Shown: positions 45,090 to 55,778, numbered from the stretch's first letter. The stretch: DNA of 64,000 nucleotides from an uncultured Prevotellaceae bacterium (GCA_902789415.1 CADAOD010000015.1:122377-186376), one strand, 5' to 3'. Translations and numbers: made by a program. The notes: generated by a model not told the origin, from the sequence alone.

Positions 45090-47753
45090 ATGATGACAGC
45101 AAATGAGATTCGCGACTCATTTAAGAAGTTTTTCGAGTCGAAGCAGCACGCTATCGTACCATCAGCCCCAATGGTGATCAAGGATGATCCTACGCTGATG
45201 TTTACGAACGCAGGTATGAACCAATGGAAAGATATCATTCTGGGTACTCGCGATCCAGAGCCACGCCGCCGAGCGGATACACAGAAGTGCCTGCGTGTAT
45301 CAGGAAAACACAACGACCTTGAAGAAGTTGGTCACGATACTTATCACCACACCATGTTCGAGATGCTCGGTAACTGGAGCTTTGGCGACTACTTTAAGGA
45401 GGGCGCCATCGATATGGCATGGGAGTATCTGGTTGACGTGCTGAAGCTGAATCCTGAGGATCTTTATGTAACAGTATTCGAGGGTTCGCCCGAGGAGAAC
45501 ATCCCTCGCGACGACGAGGCTGCCAAGTACTGGGCTAAGCACGTACCCGAGGATCACATCATCAACGGTAACAAGCACGATAACTTCTGGGAGATGGGCG
45601 ATACAGGTCCTTGCGGTCCTTGCTCTGAGATCCACGTAGATAGCCGTACCCCTGAGCAGAAGGCTGCCAGCGGCAAGACCGGTCGTGAGTTGGTTAACCA
45701 GGACGACCCACAGGTTATCGAGATCTGGAACATCGTGTTCATGCAGTTCAACCGCAAGGCCGATGGTTCGCTCGAGCCTCTGTCAATGAACGTAATCGAT
45801 ACCGGTATGGGCTTTGAGCGCCTGGTCCGCATGATGCAGGGCAAGCACTCTAACTACGATACCGACGTATTCCAGCCTATCATCAAGGCCGAGCAGCAGA
45901 TTACCGGACTGAAGTACTTCACCTTCGAGGAGGAGACCGAGAGTCCTATCAGTAAGGAACAGGACGATATCAACGTAGCTATGCGTGTTTGTGCCGACCA
46001 CCTGCGTGCTGTTGCCTTTTCGATTGCCGACGGTCAGCTGCCTTCTAATGCCAAGGCAGGTTATGTTATCCGTCGTATCTTGCGCCGCGCCGTACGTTAT
46101 GCCTATACCTTCCTGAACCAGAAAGATGGTTTCCTGTACAAGCTCGTTCCAACACTCGTTGCCGAGATGGGCGGTGCCTTCCCCGAGTTGGAGGCCCAGC
46201 AGCAGCTTGTCACTAAGGTTATCAAGGAAGAGGAAGAGTCGTTCCTCCGCACCCTCGAAAAGGGTATCGGCATGCTGAACGATGCTATGAGCGCCCTCAA
46301 GGCCGAGGGTAAGACCGAGCTGGATGGCGTACAGGCCTTCCGTCTGTTCGACACCTACGGATTCCCTCTCGACCTCACCGAGCTCATCTGTCGTGAGAAC
46401 GGCGTTACCGTCAACGAGGAGCAGTTCAATGTTGAGATGCAGAAGCAGAAGGACCGTGCCCGTAATGCCGCTGCCGTTGAGAACAGCGACTGGGTAGAGC
46501 TGGCCGCCGGCGAGCAGCAGTTCGTTGGTTACGACTATACCGAATACGAGTGCCATATTATCCGCTACCGCAAGGTAACTCAGAAGAAAAACGAGTTCTA
46601 CGAACTGGTACTCGATAACACCCCATTCTATGGTGAGATGGGTGGACAGGTTGGTGACTGCGGTGTACTCGTTAACGAGGCCGAGACCATCAACATCATC
46701 GACACCAAGCGCGAGAACGGTCAGAGCGTTCACATCGTGAAGCAGCTGCCAAAGGATCCCGCAGCCCAGTTCATGGCATGCGTTGATACCGACAAGCGTA
46801 ACGCATCGGCCGCTAACCATACTGCAACCCACTTGCTGGATTATGCTTTGAAGCAGATCCTGGGCGACCACGTAGAGCAGAAGGGTTCGTTCGTAAGCCC
46901 CGACACCCTGCGTTTCGACTTCTCACACTTCGAGAAGGTTACCGACGAGCAGTTGCGCGAGGTTGAGCGTATGGTAAACGATATGATCCGTAAGGATATC
47001 CACATCGACGAGCATCGCGACGTGCCTTTCGACGAGGCTAAGAAGCTTGGTGCTATCGCCCTGTTCGGCGAGAAGTACGGCGATAAGGTGCGTGTGGTTC
47101 GCTTCGGTCCAAGTTGCGAGTTCTGTGGTGGTATCCACGCTTCAAGCACCGGTCGTATCGGATTCTTTAAGATTATCTCTGAGAGCAGCGTAGCTGCCGG
47201 CATCCGTCGTATCGAGGCCAAGACCGGTCAGGAGTGCGAGGAACTGCTTTATCAGACAGAGGATATTCTGAAGGCTGTCAAGGCATTCTTCAACAATGCC
47301 AAGGACCTGCAGGGCGTTATTAAGAAGTACATCGATGAGCACGACGCCATGAAGAAGGAGATTGAGGCCTTCCAGGCACAGGCTGTAGAGCGCGCTGCCA
47401 AGCAGTTGGTAGAGAAGGCTCGCGAGGTAAACGGCATCAAGGTTGTTTCAGCCGTTCTGCCTATGAATCCTGCTGCCGCCAAGGATCTGGCATTTAAGAT
47501 TCGTGCAGCTGTTGAGGGCTCACTGCTGTGTGTACTGGGTACTCACGACAACAATAAACCACAGCTTAGCATCATGATGAGCGACGATATGGTAAGCGAC
47601 CACGGACTGAATGCCGGTCAGATGGTTCGCGAGGCCGCTAAGCTCATCCAGGGTGGTGGTGGCGGTCAGCCTCACTTCGCCCAGGCTGGTGGTAAGAACG
47701 CCGACGGACTGAATGCAGCCGTTGAAAAGGTATTAGAGCTTGCCAAGCTCTAA
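45090..47753 (+). CDS. alaS: Alanyl-tRNA synthetase
   Basis: The 887-residue class II synthetase has the catalytic core ([35 protein letters not shown]), the tRNA-recognition region, an editing domain with the zinc ligands HTATHLL and CEFCGGIH, and a C-terminal C-Ala domain rich in Gly ([15 protein letters not shown]). The length is normal and no key motif is missing. The next gene, parC, follows after 37 bases with no terminator in between, so the two may be co-transcribed. Confidence 0.98.
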   Translation: MMTANEIRDSFKKFFESKQHAIVPSAPMVIKDDPTLMFTNAGMNQWKDIILGTRDPEPRRRADTQKCLRVSGKHNDLEEVGHDTYHHTMFEMLGNWSFGDYFKEGAIDMAWEYLVDVLKLNPEDLYVTVFEGSPEENIPRDDEAAKYWAKHVPEDHIINGNKHDNFWEMGDTGPCGPCSEIHVDSRTPEQKAASGKTGRELVNQDDPQVIEIWNIVFMQFNRKADGSLEPLSMNVIDTGMGFERLVRMMQGKHSNYDTDVFQPIIKAEQQITGLKYFTFEEETESPISKEQDDINVAMRVCADHLRAVAFSIADGQLPSNAKAGYVIRRILRRAVRYAYTFLNQKDGFLYKLVPTLVAEMGGAFPELEAQQQLVTKVIKEEEESFLRTLEKGIGMLNDAMSALKAEGKTELDGVQAFRLFDTYGFPLDLTELICRENGVTVNEEQFNVEMQKQKDRARNAAAVENSDWVELAAGEQQFVGYDYTEYECHIIRYRKVTQKKNEFYELVLDNTPFYGEMGGQVGDCGVLVNEAETINIIDTKRENGQSVHIVKQLPKDPAAQFMACVDTDKRNASAANHTATHLLDYALKQILGDHVEQKGSFVSPDTLRFDFSHFEKVTDEQLREVERMVNDMIRKDIHIDEHRDVPFDEAKKLGAIALFGEKYGDKVRVVRFGPSCEFCGGIHASSTGRIGFFKIISESSVAAGIRRIEAKTGQECEELLYQTEDILKAVKAFFNNAKDLQGVIKKYIDEHDAMKKEIEAFQAQAVERAAKQLVEKAREVNGIKVVSAVLPMNPAAAKDLAFKIRAAVEGSLLCVLGTHDNNKPQLSIMMSDDMVSDHGLNAGQMVREAAKLIQGGGGGQPHFAQAGGKNADGLNAAVEKVLELAKL

Positions 47754-47790
47754 TACCTATACATAACTAAAAACCCCTACAAAAAAAAGA

Positions 47791-50463
47791 ATGGACGACG
47801 AGATAAAAGAAGTAAAAGAGTCGGAACAGCACTCCGACTATAAACCAAGCAACCGCTTTGATGCCGCAGCGGTTCATCATCTTAGCGGCATGTACCAGAA
47901 CTGGTTTCTGGATTACGCCAGCTACGTAATCCTGGAGCGTGCCGTGCCCCATCTGGGCGACGGTCTGAAACCCGTACAGCGCCGTATCCTGCACTCTATG
48001 AAGCGTATGGACGACGGTCGTTACAACAAGGTAGCCAACATCGTAGGTCATACCATGCAGTTCCACCCTCACGGCGATGCCTCTATCGGCGACGCCTTGG
48101 TGCAGTTAGGCCAGAAGGATTTGCTCATCGACACACAGGGTAACTGGGGAAACATCCTCACGGGTTCATCGGCTGCTGCCCCACGATATATCGAAGCACG
48201 CCTGAGCAAGTTCGCCCTCGACACGGTATTCAATCCCAAGACCACCGAGTGGAAGATGTCGTACGATGGTCGTAACAAGGAGCCTATCACGCTCCCTGTT
48301 AAATTCCCATTGCTGTTAGCACAGGGCGCCGAGGGTATCGCAGTAGGATTAAGTTCAAAAATACTGCCGCACAACTTCTGCGAAATCTGCGATGCAGCCA
48401 TCAGCTATCTGCATCAGCAGCCATTCGCTCTATACCCCGACTTTCCCACCAGTGGTAGCATCGACGTATCGAAATACAACGACGGTCAGCGTGGCGGCGT
48501 GGTCAAGGTACGCGCCAAAATAGAGAAAATAGACCAGAAAACGCTGGTCATCCGCGAGATACCATTCTCAAAGACCTCCGAGACTCTACAGGACTCGATT
48601 GTAAAAGCCATCGAGAAGGGTAAAATCAAGGCCCGTAAGGTTGAAGACCTCACAGCAGCCGAGGTAGAGATACAGATACACCTGGCACCAGGCGTGAGCA
48701 GCGATAAGACTATCGACGCCCTCTATGCCTTTACCGATTGTGAGGTAAGCATCTCGCCCAACTGCTGTGTCATCGAGGACAACAAGCCACAGTTCCTCAC
48801 CGTGAGCGACGTGCTGCGTCATTCGGTCGACCGCACCAAGGACCTCATCCGTCAGGAATTGGAAATCCGCAAGGGCGAGCTGTTAGAGCAGTTGCATTTC
48901 CAGAGTCTGGAGCGTATCTTCATCGAGGAGCGTATCTATAAAGACAAGAAATTTGAACAGGCACCTAACGTAGATGCTGTTTGCGAACATATCGACGAGC
49001 GACTCACACCTTATTACCCACAGTTTATCCGCGAGGTAACTAAGGACGACATCCTGAAGCTGCTCGAAATCAAGATGCAGCGCATCCTGAAGTTCAACAA
49101 GGACAAGGCCGACGAACTCATGGCACGCCTCAAGGCAGAGATTGAGGAGATCGACCGCGACCTGACTAACCTGGTAGAGGTAACAGCCAACTGGTTCCAG
49201 TTCCTGAAGGATAAGTACGGCAAGGAGCATCCACGTCTCACTGAAATCCGCAACTTCGATACCATCGACTCAGCCAAGGTAGCTGAGGCCAACCAGAAGT
49301 TGTACATCAACCGTGCTGATGGCTTTATCGGTACCGGACTGAAGAAGGACGAGTTTGTATGTAACTGCTCCGACCTCGACGATGTCATCATTTTTTATAA
49401 GGATGGAAAGTACAAGGTTGTACGCGTAGCCGAGAAACTATTTGTTGGCAAAAACATCCTGTATGTCAACGTATTCAAGAAGAACGACTCGCGTACTATC
49501 TACAATGCCGTTTATCGTGATGGTAAGAAGGGCGCCTGCTACATCAAGCGTTTTAATGTTACCAGTATGACTCGCGAAAAAGAGTACGACCTGACACAGG
49601 GTACCGAAGGCAGTCGTGTGATGTACTTCACCGCCAACCCCAACGGCGAGGCCGAGGTCATCAAGGTAACACTCGACCCCTCACAGAACATCAAACGTGT
49701 GTTCCTGATTAAGGATTTCTCAGAGATTATGATCAAAGGTCGCGCCTCTAAGGGTAACCTGCTCACCAAATATCAGGTAACACGCATCGGTCTGAAGAGT
49801 CACGGACACTCAACCCTCGGTGGTCGCAAGGTATGGTTCGATCCCGATGTAAACCGTCTGAACTACGACGAACACGGACAGATGTTAGGCGAGTTCTACG
49901 ACGACGACCAGATACTGGTCATCCTCTCGAATGGCGACTATTATCTGAGCAACTTTGATTTGGCCAACCACTACGAGTCGAACATCCTGCGCATCGAGAA
50001 ATACGATGCCGACAAGGTATGGACCGCCGTACTCTACGATGCCGACAACCAGGGTTATCCTTATCTTAAGCGTTTCCAGATGGATGCCAGCAAGAAAAAG
50101 CAGAACTGGCTTTCTGATAATCCATCGTCGCAGTTGCTGTTGCTCACCGACACGCCCTATCCCCGCTTGCAGGTAACTTATGGCGGTGCCGATGCCTTCC
50201 GCGGCAGCGAGGAGATTGATGCCGAGCAGTTTATTGCGGTAAAAGGCTACAAGGCCAAAGGTAAGCGCCTTACCACCTATGCCCTCGAAAGCATCGAGGA
50301 ACTGGAGCCTACCCGTTTCCCTGAGCCTACAGCCGAAACAACGGATGCCGACAACGAAACCGAGGAAGAAGATCTCGACCCCGATGCCGGCAAAAGCGAA
50401 CAGCAAATCCGCGACGAACTCACCGGCCAGCTAAATCTTTTTGATAATGAAGATTTTAAATAG
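47791..50463 (+). CDS. parC: Topoisomerase IV subunit A (GyrA/ParC family)
   Basis: The 890-residue type IIA topoisomerase subunit begins the breakage-reunion domain with YASYVILERAVPHLGDGLKPVQRRIL. The catalytic Tyr is in SSAAAPRYIEARLSKFA, and SIGDALVQLGQKDL lies in the quinolone-resistance region. The C-terminal beta-propeller (about 500-840) lacks an evident GyrA box (QRRGGKG), which supports ParC over GyrA, and an acidic tail ends the protein. parE is not adjacent. Its 3' end overlaps the following DUF3316 gene by 17 bases. Confidence 0.9.
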   Translation: MDDEIKEVKESEQHSDYKPSNRFDAAAVHHLSGMYQNWFLDYASYVILERAVPHLGDGLKPVQRRILHSMKRMDDGRYNKVANIVGHTMQFHPHGDASIGDALVQLGQKDLLIDTQGNWGNILTGSSAAAPRYIEARLSKFALDTVFNPKTTEWKMSYDGRNKEPITLPVKFPLLLAQGAEGIAVGLSSKILPHNFCEICDAAISYLHQQPFALYPDFPTSGSIDVSKYNDGQRGGVVKVRAKIEKIDQKTLVIREIPFSKTSETLQDSIVKAIEKGKIKARKVEDLTAAEVEIQIHLAPGVSSDKTIDALYAFTDCEVSISPNCCVIEDNKPQFLTVSDVLRHSVDRTKDLIRQELEIRKGELLEQLHFQSLERIFIEERIYKDKKFEQAPNVDAVCEHIDERLTPYYPQFIREVTKDDILKLLEIKMQRILKFNKDKADELMARLKAEIEEIDRDLTNLVEVTANWFQFLKDKYGKEHPRLTEIRNFDTIDSAKVAEANQKLYINRADGFIGTGLKKDEFVCNCSDLDDVIIFYKDGKYKVVRVAEKLFVGKNILYVNVFKKNDSRTIYNAVYRDGKKGACYIKRFNVTSMTREKEYDLTQGTEGSRVMYFTANPNGEAEVIKVTLDPSQNIKRVFLIKDFSEIMIKGRASKGNLLTKYQVTRIGLKSHGHSTLGGRKVWFDPDVNRLNYDEHGQMLGEFYDDDQILVILSNGDYYLSNFDLANHYESNILRIEKYDADKVWTAVLYDADNQGYPYLKRFQMDASKKKQNWLSDNPSSQLLLLTDTPYPRLQVTYGGADAFRGSEEIDAEQFIAVKGYKAKGKRLTTYALESIEELEPTRFPEPTAETTDADNETEEEDLDPDAGKSEQQIRDELTGQLNLFDNEDFK

Positions 50464-51211
50464 CATATTGTTTGTTTTGTGCTTTGCTGCAATCGCAGCA
50501 AATGCACAAAACAAATCACACATGATTGGTATAGGCCCTACCAAGGTTCTCGACACTTACTTAACCCCCGAGAACTTCAGCGGCACGGGCTTAACCTATC
50601 TGTATATCAAAGAGCAGTACGACAGTACCCGCCACTGGAGCAATACCATCGAACACGAGGTCGACCTCTCCAACACCCACGATCGTAGCGATAATATCAA
50701 CGACTTAGAGATAACCTACAATCTCTATTGGACACGTTACTATAACTTCCGCCCCGTATTCAACGGGCTGAAACTGCAGGCAGGTGTGGCAGCCAACCTG
50801 TGTACAGGCGCCATCTATAACATGACCAGCAGCAATAATCCTGCCCAGGCCCGTGCGGCACTCAACATCATGCCAAGTGCCACCGCTACGTACGGTTTCC
50901 GCATCAGCAATCAGCGCTTTACTGCCCGATATGAGCTAAACCTGCCATTGTTAGGCGTGATGTTCAGTCCTAACTACGGACAGAGCTACTACGAAATCTT
51001 TTCGCGAGGTAACTACGATCATAACATCGTACCCACCACCTTTATCTCTGCCCCCACCTTCCGCCAACTCGCATCTGTAGATTGGCATTGTTCTAAAAAA
51101 TGGGCATTACGCCTGGCCTATCTGGGCAACTACCAGCAAGCCCAAGTCAACAACCTCAAGCAGCACACCTACACCCACCGTATTCTGCTTGGCATCACCC
51201 GTAACCTATGA
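50447..51211 (+). CDS. DUF3316 family outer-membrane protein
   Basis: The 254-residue protein has a signal peptide (cleavage near ANAQN) and a beta-rich mature part. The conserved opening HMIGIGPTKVLDTYLTPENFSG is typical of DUF3316, with repeated amphipathic strands (LEITYNLYWTRYYNF, LKLQAGVAANL, QRFTARYELNLPLLGVMF) consistent with a small barrel. The ATG at 50447 starts within the parC coding end. It overlaps the next gene, an S41 lipoprotein, by 4 bases. The function is unknown. Confidence 0.82.
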   Translation: MKILNSILFVLCFAAIAANAQNKSHMIGIGPTKVLDTYLTPENFSGTGLTYLYIKEQYDSTRHWSNTIEHEVDLSNTHDRSDNINDLEITYNLYWTRYYNFRPVFNGLKLQAGVAANLCTGAIYNMTSSNNPAQARAALNIMPSATATYGFRISNQRFTARYELNLPLLGVMFSPNYGQSYYEIFSRGNYDHNIVPTTFISAPTFRQLASVDWHCSKKWALRLAYLGNYQQAQVNNLKQHTYTHRILLGITRNL

Positions 51212-52200
51212 GTAAACTCTTCTACCTTTTATTTGCCCTCCTCTTGTGCACCTCGTGCGTAAAAGAAGATGAACAACCCGATACCCCAACGGGCAACTTC
51301 GAGGCGCTATGGCAAATCATCGATGAGCACTATTGCTTTTTCGACTACAAAGATATCGATTGGAACCATGTATATAATATATATAAGGTACGCGTGAGCG
51401 ACAACATGAGTCGCGAGCAGCTGTTCGAGGTGCTTACCGACATGCTCTCCGAACTGCGCGACGGACATGTAAACCTATATACCGCTTTTGATAACGGTCG
51501 CTATTGGAGCTGGTACGAAGACTATCCCACCAACTTTAGCGACACCCTGCAACGCCGATACTTAGGAACCGACTACCGCATTGCCGGCGGACTGCGCTAC
51601 CGTATTCTCGACGATAACATCGGCTATGTATATTACGGCAGTTTTTCAAGCGGAGTGGGCGAAGGCAACCTCGACGAGGTGATACAATACCTGATGTTCT
51701 GTCAGGGTATGATACTCGACATCCGTAGTAATGGCGGCGGCGACCTGACCAATGCCGAGAAACTTGCTGCACGATTTTGTAACGAAAAAACATTAGTTGG
51801 CTACATGCAGCACAAAACAGGAAAGGGACATAACGACTTCTCGGCTCAGGAGCCACAGTATATTGAGCCCAGCAGCAACCTACGCTGGCAAAAAAAGGTG
51901 GTACTGCTTACCAACCGAGGGGTATTTAGCGCCGCCAACGAGTTTACCACCTACATGAAGTGCATGCCGCAGTGCACGGTGGTGGGCGATCATACTGGAG
52001 GTGGCAGCGGTCTGCCCTTTACTGCCAGTCTGCCTAACGGTTGGACGGTACGTTTCTCGGCCTGCCCCACCTACGACCGCGACCACAACCAAACCGAGTT
52101 CGGCATCGAACCCGACTATAACGTAAGTCTTACTGACGAAGATTTTGCAAAAGGCAAAGATACCATCATAGAATTTGCACGAAATATTTTGGTTAATTAA
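51208..52200 (+). CDS. S41 family peptidase lipoprotein
   Basis: The 330-residue lipoprotein has a signal with CTSC near residue 17 and an acidic KEDEQPD stretch after the cysteine that resembles a surface-export signal. The S41 fold shows LWQIIDEHYCFFDYKDIDW at the N terminus, MLSELRDGHVNLY, ILDIRSNGGGDLTNAEKL, and the presumed nucleophile Ser in TNRGVFSAANEF followed by VVGDHTGGGSGLP. No PDZ domain is recognised. It is translationally coupled to the DUF3316 gene. The tRNA-Leu promoter begins inside its last codons. Confidence 0.88.
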   Translation: MSKLFYLLFALLLCTSCVKEDEQPDTPTGNFEALWQIIDEHYCFFDYKDIDWNHVYNIYKVRVSDNMSREQLFEVLTDMLSELRDGHVNLYTAFDNGRYWSWYEDYPTNFSDTLQRRYLGTDYRIAGGLRYRILDDNIGYVYYGSFSSGVGEGNLDEVIQYLMFCQGMILDIRSNGGGDLTNAEKLAARFCNEKTLVGYMQHKTGKGHNDFSAQEPQYIEPSSNLRWQKKVVLLTNRGVFSAANEFTTYMKCMPQCTVVGDHTGGGSGLPFTASLPNGWTVRFSACPTYDRDHNQTEFGIEPDYNVSLTDEDFAKGKDTIIEFARNILVN

Positions 52201-52219
52201 AATAAAATGCGTATCTTTG
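52188..52219 (+). promoter_or_regulatory. Promoter of tRNA-Leu
   Basis: TTTG at 52188-52191, 20 bases, then TATCTTTG at 52212-52219. The -33 box overlaps the end of the S41 coding region. Confidence 0.8.
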
Positions 52220-52261
52220 CACCCGCAATCTAAAAAAAACGAATTGACTAACGTCTATTCT

Positions 52262-52342
52262 GCGCCTGTGGCGGAATTGGTAGACGCGCTAGACTTAGGA
52301 TCTAGTGTTTACGACGTGCAGGTTCGAGTCCTGTCAGGCGCA
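52262..52342 (+). tRNA. tRNA-Leu (anticodon TAG)
   Basis: GCGCCTG (52262-52268) pairs with CAGGCGC (52335-52341), with discriminator A52342. The anticodon loop CTTAGGA gives TAG. A class II variable arm (TGTTTACGACG region) and a T loop TTCGAGT are present. CCA is not encoded. Confidence 0.95.
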
Positions 52343-52412
52343 CAATCTTTAAAATAACATAAACGAGGAGCTATAAATGGAAAAAACTAACATTTTAAGT
52401 GTATTTAAGCAG

Positions 52413-52440
52413 AAATTTGCGGTTTTTTTTAAAAAAAACC
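52413..52440. repeat. AT-rich upstream element and perfect palindrome before the lipoprotein promoter
   Basis: AAATTTGCGGTTTTTT at 52413-52428 is identical to 1484-1499 upstream of tRNA-Gln. It runs into the 20-base perfect palindrome GGTTTTTTTTAAAAAAAACC (52421-52440). The stretch 52343-52448 otherwise holds no supportable gene. Confidence 0.75.
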
Positions 52441-52448
52441 TAATAATT

Positions 52449-52480
52449 CTTGCAAGTTTCAATTATATTTCCTACTTTTG
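52449..52480 (+). promoter_or_regulatory. Promoter of the lipoprotein-OmpA operon
   Basis: CTTG at 52449-52452, 20 bases, then TACTTTTG at 52473-52480. The leader to the ATG at 52552 is about 65 bases and very AT-rich. Confidence 0.75.
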
Positions 52481-52551
52481 TCAACGATTTATATAAATTA
52501 ACTTACGACATATTGTTTTATTTATTTGTTTAATTATAATTTTTAAGTTCA

Positions 52552-54558
52552 ATGAAAAAGAAAATTATCAATGGTATTCTGATGGTAGCCCTTGTTGGCG
52601 CTACATCAACATCATTCGTTTCTTGTAAGGACACAAGCGAGGATGTAAAGACAGACTTGATGGCACAGATTAATGCCGTTAAGGCTAACCTCGAGCCACG
52701 CGTAGAGCAGGCTGAGAAGGACATCGATGCCTTGGAGGCTGCCCACAAGCGTGATTCTATCCGTCTGGACGGCCACGACGCAGACATCAAGTATCTGAAG
52801 ACTAGCGTTGCTGGTGTTCGTGACACTCTGAAGACACTGGTTGCTCATGCTGATAGCATCGACAAGGTAACAAAGCGCCTTGAGGGTCGTATGGACAATG
52901 TTGAGTCAAGCATCAACAAGATTGTTTATGCTCTGAAGAACATGGTTACAAGCGTAACTGTTAACGCTACTTCTACCAGCATTCTGGAGAACAGCAAGCT
53001 GTTCCCTGGTCTGAACGTTCAGTTCCTGGGTTCTGCTATGGGTAAGGCTACCACAACTGGTAAGTTCCCTTCAACAACTACATACGAAGGACATGGTACA
53101 GCACTCGAGGCTGCTGACTTCGCTGGTGTTGAGCAGTATAGCTGGAGCAATGGTAACACACTGCCAAAGGCTGACGAGGACACCAAGTTGGCTGATGCTG
53201 GTTCAATTTGGTTCACTCTGAACCCATCTAACGTTGAAGTTGCAAACCTCAAGGATTTGAAGTTGGTTGACAGCCAGGGTAACGAGAGCTTCGTTACTAT
53301 CGACAAGAGCACTGCTGCACTCGACACAACCGTTCTGAAATGGAGTGTTACTCGTGCAGAGTCTCCTGTTAAGTTGTGGAAGGCTCAGGCTGGTATCAAC
53401 CTCAAGGCTACAGACCTCGCTACAATCGAGACTGCAAAGATTATCGACTTCAAGTCTATCGCTACCGACGTTAAGAGCATGCTTAAGGATTTGAAGGCTA
53501 CCGCTAAGACCGCTAACAGCAGCAACTATGAAGCAGTAACAAAGACTGCCGCTAAGGACGTTTTGAAGAGCTCTGCTCAGATTGTAGCTTCTGTACTGAA
53601 GGCTAAGTTGCCTTCACTGCCTGCACTGGCTCTCAAGGCTGAGTGGGAGGACACTGTAGGTGTACGTAACGTACTGTCTGACTACTCTATCGCTGCTACA
53701 GCTTACAAGCCACTGTCATTCGACTTTGGTAAGGACCTGATTGATGGTAAGACTATTAGCCTCGACAAGGCTGACAAGGCTGCTGCTAAGATCATCGACA
53801 ACGTAATGAACAAGATCAACCGTGCAGGTGTTAAGATTCAGGCTATCCCTGAGATTTCATTCGAAGAGGCTTATAAAAAGGCTAACCTGAAGGTTTACAT
53901 GATTATCACATGGGATGATACTAATAAGATCATCACTAAGGTTAAGCTTTCTGACAAAAAGAGTGGCAATACTATGCCAGGAACTCTGGATGGTGCCGGT
54001 GATGGCGACTACTACTCTGTGCTCGACTTGGAGGACAACATCAAGGCTATTACAAACGAGATTCCTGTAGCTGAGCTGAACGCTCTGATTGCTGAGGCAA
54101 GACAGGCTCTGATCGACATCAAGGCTCTGGCTGACCGCACAAAGACCTTCGAGGCTCGCGTAACAGACTTCCTGGAGAGAGAGATCAACCGCGTTATCAC
54201 CAAGGTTTCTACCGATGGTCTGACACGTCTCCTCGAGCCAATCATCCTGTTCCAGGCTGGTGATGACTACACTGTAACTCGCTTCGTTGACGGTGCTACA
54301 ATTCCTGCTGGTAAGATCACTCTGATTCCTACCACAATGACAAACGAGCTCCTGGCTCCTGCCTTCAAGAAGTACGTTGCTGTTAAGAACAACACTACTG
54401 GCGAGTTCGAGTATCATAAGGTGCTGACTAAGGGTGACAAGAACTTCAAGAAGATTGAGACAACTTTGAAATCTGGTAACGAGTACACTATTATCTACAG
54501 CGCCCTCGACTTCACTGGCATCCAGATCTCTAAGAAGTACACCATCAATGTGAAGTAA
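52552..54558 (+). CDS. Large lipoprotein with N-terminal coiled coil, partner of OmpA
   Basis: The 668-residue protein has a lipoprotein signal with the cysteine at residue 25 (SFVSCKDT) and a following KDTSED stretch like a surface-export signal. Residues about 30-130 form a long coiled coil (LEPRVEQAEKDIDALEAAHKR). The rest alternates Thr/Ser-rich beta segments and helical Lys/Ala-rich segments, and ends in strands (YTIIYSALDFTGIQ). I recognise no named domain. Codons are strongly biased to GCT, GTT, GGT, AAG and CTG, unlike the neighbouring genes, which indicates very high expression. It is co-transcribed with an OmpA gene 36 bases downstream. Confidence 0.85.
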   Translation: MKKKIINGILMVALVGATSTSFVSCKDTSEDVKTDLMAQINAVKANLEPRVEQAEKDIDALEAAHKRDSIRLDGHDADIKYLKTSVAGVRDTLKTLVAHADSIDKVTKRLEGRMDNVESSINKIVYALKNMVTSVTVNATSTSILENSKLFPGLNVQFLGSAMGKATTTGKFPSTTTYEGHGTALEAADFAGVEQYSWSNGNTLPKADEDTKLADAGSIWFTLNPSNVEVANLKDLKLVDSQGNESFVTIDKSTAALDTTVLKWSVTRAESPVKLWKAQAGINLKATDLATIETAKIIDFKSIATDVKSMLKDLKATAKTANSSNYEAVTKTAAKDVLKSSAQIVASVLKAKLPSLPALALKAEWEDTVGVRNVLSDYSIAATAYKPLSFDFGKDLIDGKTISLDKADKAAAKIIDNVMNKINRAGVKIQAIPEISFEEAYKKANLKVYMIITWDDTNKIITKVKLSDKKSGNTMPGTLDGAGDGDYYSVLDLEDNIKAITNEIPVAELNALIAEARQALIDIKALADRTKTFEARVTDFLEREINRVITKVSTDGLTRLLEPIILFQAGDDYTVTRFVDGATIPAGKITLIPTTMTNELLAPAFKKYVAVKNNTTGEFEYHKVLTKGDKNFKKIETTLKSGNEYTIIYSALDFTGIQISKKYTINVK

Positions 54559-54594
54559 TTAACATTCGCGAATTAAAAAATTAGTAAACAGAAT

Positions 54595-55752
54595 ATGAAA
54601 ATGAAGAAAACAATATTGTCATGCCTGATGCTGTTGGCTGGTATCTCAGCAAATGCACAGGAGCAGAAGGGCACGACTGAATACGTCTTCGAGCCACACT
54701 GGTATGTACAGGTACAGCCTGTAGGCGTACAGTACACACTGGGTGAGGTTGGCTTCGGCGATCTGCTGTCATACAACGTACAGGCTACTGTAGGCCGTCA
54801 GTTCTCAAAGCTGTGGGGTGCTCGCTTGGCCGTTAACGCTTGGCAGAGCAAGGCTGGTAGCAAGTTCGACATTGCTAACAAGGAGTATAAGTGGAAGTGG
54901 AACTATGTAGCTCCTACAATCGACGCTACATTCAACCTCTCTAACGCACTGTTTGGCTTCAATCCTAATCGTGTATTCGATCTGAGCGCTTTCGCTGGTA
55001 TCGGTGTAAACATCGGTTGGGGTAACGACGAGGCTGCTACAGCCGACAAGGCTATCCGCGCTATGGGTACTGAGACAAGTGCTATCAACAACAAGACATA
55101 CTCAACCGATCGTGGTCTGGAGTATCTGTGGGACGGCACAAAGGTTCGCCTCGTAGGTCAGTTCGGTCTGATGGGTGACTTCCGTGTAAGCGATAAGGTT
55201 AAGATTGGTCTTGAGCTGAGCGCTAACACCCTGAACGACAAGTACAACTCAAAGCGTGCTAAGAACTGGGATTGGTACTTCAACGCACTTGCTGGTGTGA
55301 AGATTGCCCTCGGTAACACTTACTCTACACGTTTCATCCCTGCTCCAGAGCCAGAGATCCGTTACGTAGAGAAGATTGTTGAGAAGGTCGTTGAGGTTCC
55401 TGCTAAGGCTGAGGAGCCAGAGGCAAAGGCTGAGCCACTCCGTCGCGATATCTTCTTCGCTATCGGTAAGACTGTTATCCGCAAGAGCGAGCAGCAGAAG
55501 GTTAACGAGGTAGTAGAGTACCTGAAAGCTAACCCTGAGGCTAAGGTTAACGTAACTGGTTACGCTGACGCTGGTACAGGTAACGATCGCATCAACGATC
55601 GCCTGGCTGCTGGTCGTGCCGACGTTGTTGTTAAGGCTCTGAAGAAAGCTGGCATCTCTGCAAGCCGCATCAGCTACGACAGCAAGGGTGCTCGTGTACA
55701 GCCATTCGCTGACAACGACAGCAACCGTGTATCTATCGTAATCGCAGAGTAA
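54595..55752 (+). CDS. OmpA family outer-membrane protein
   Basis: The 385-residue protein has a signal peptide (SANAQ), an N-terminal barrel of about 230 residues with alternating strands, a Pro/Glu/Lys linker (PAPEPEIRYVEKIVEKVVEVPAKAEEPEAKAEP) and a C-terminal OmpA domain (about 280-385). The latter has VTGYADAGTGNDRINDRLAAGRA, including the Asp and Arg expected to hold the peptidoglycan diaminopimelate. It therefore links the outer membrane to the wall. Codon bias matches the upstream lipoprotein, so both are probably among the most abundant envelope proteins. A start two codons later (54601) is also possible. Confidence 0.94.
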   Translation: MKMKKTILSCLMLLAGISANAQEQKGTTEYVFEPHWYVQVQPVGVQYTLGEVGFGDLLSYNVQATVGRQFSKLWGARLAVNAWQSKAGSKFDIANKEYKWKWNYVAPTIDATFNLSNALFGFNPNRVFDLSAFAGIGVNIGWGNDEAATADKAIRAMGTETSAINNKTYSTDRGLEYLWDGTKVRLVGQFGLMGDFRVSDKVKIGLELSANTLNDKYNSKRAKNWDWYFNALAGVKIALGNTYSTRFIPAPEPEIRYVEKIVEKVVEVPAKAEEPEAKAEPLRRDIFFAIGKTVIRKSEQQKVNEVVEYLKANPEAKVNVTGYADAGTGNDRINDRLAAGRADVVVKALKKAGISASRISYDSKGARVQPFADNDSNRVSIVIAE

Positions 55753-55778
55753 TCTACTGATTAAGATATTAAGCAATG

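Noticed and set aside
45783-46871. Long open frame (362 codons) antisense to alaS
   Set aside because: It is a shadow of alaS, which has all synthetase motifs; the antisense product is low-complexity Leu/Val.
52377-52496. A 39-codon reading frame with a GAGGAG before its ATG, just after tRNA-Leu
   Set aside because: It spans the AT-rich upstream element, the palindrome and the next promoter, has low-complexity composition and no recognisable signal or domain, so it is more likely chance.
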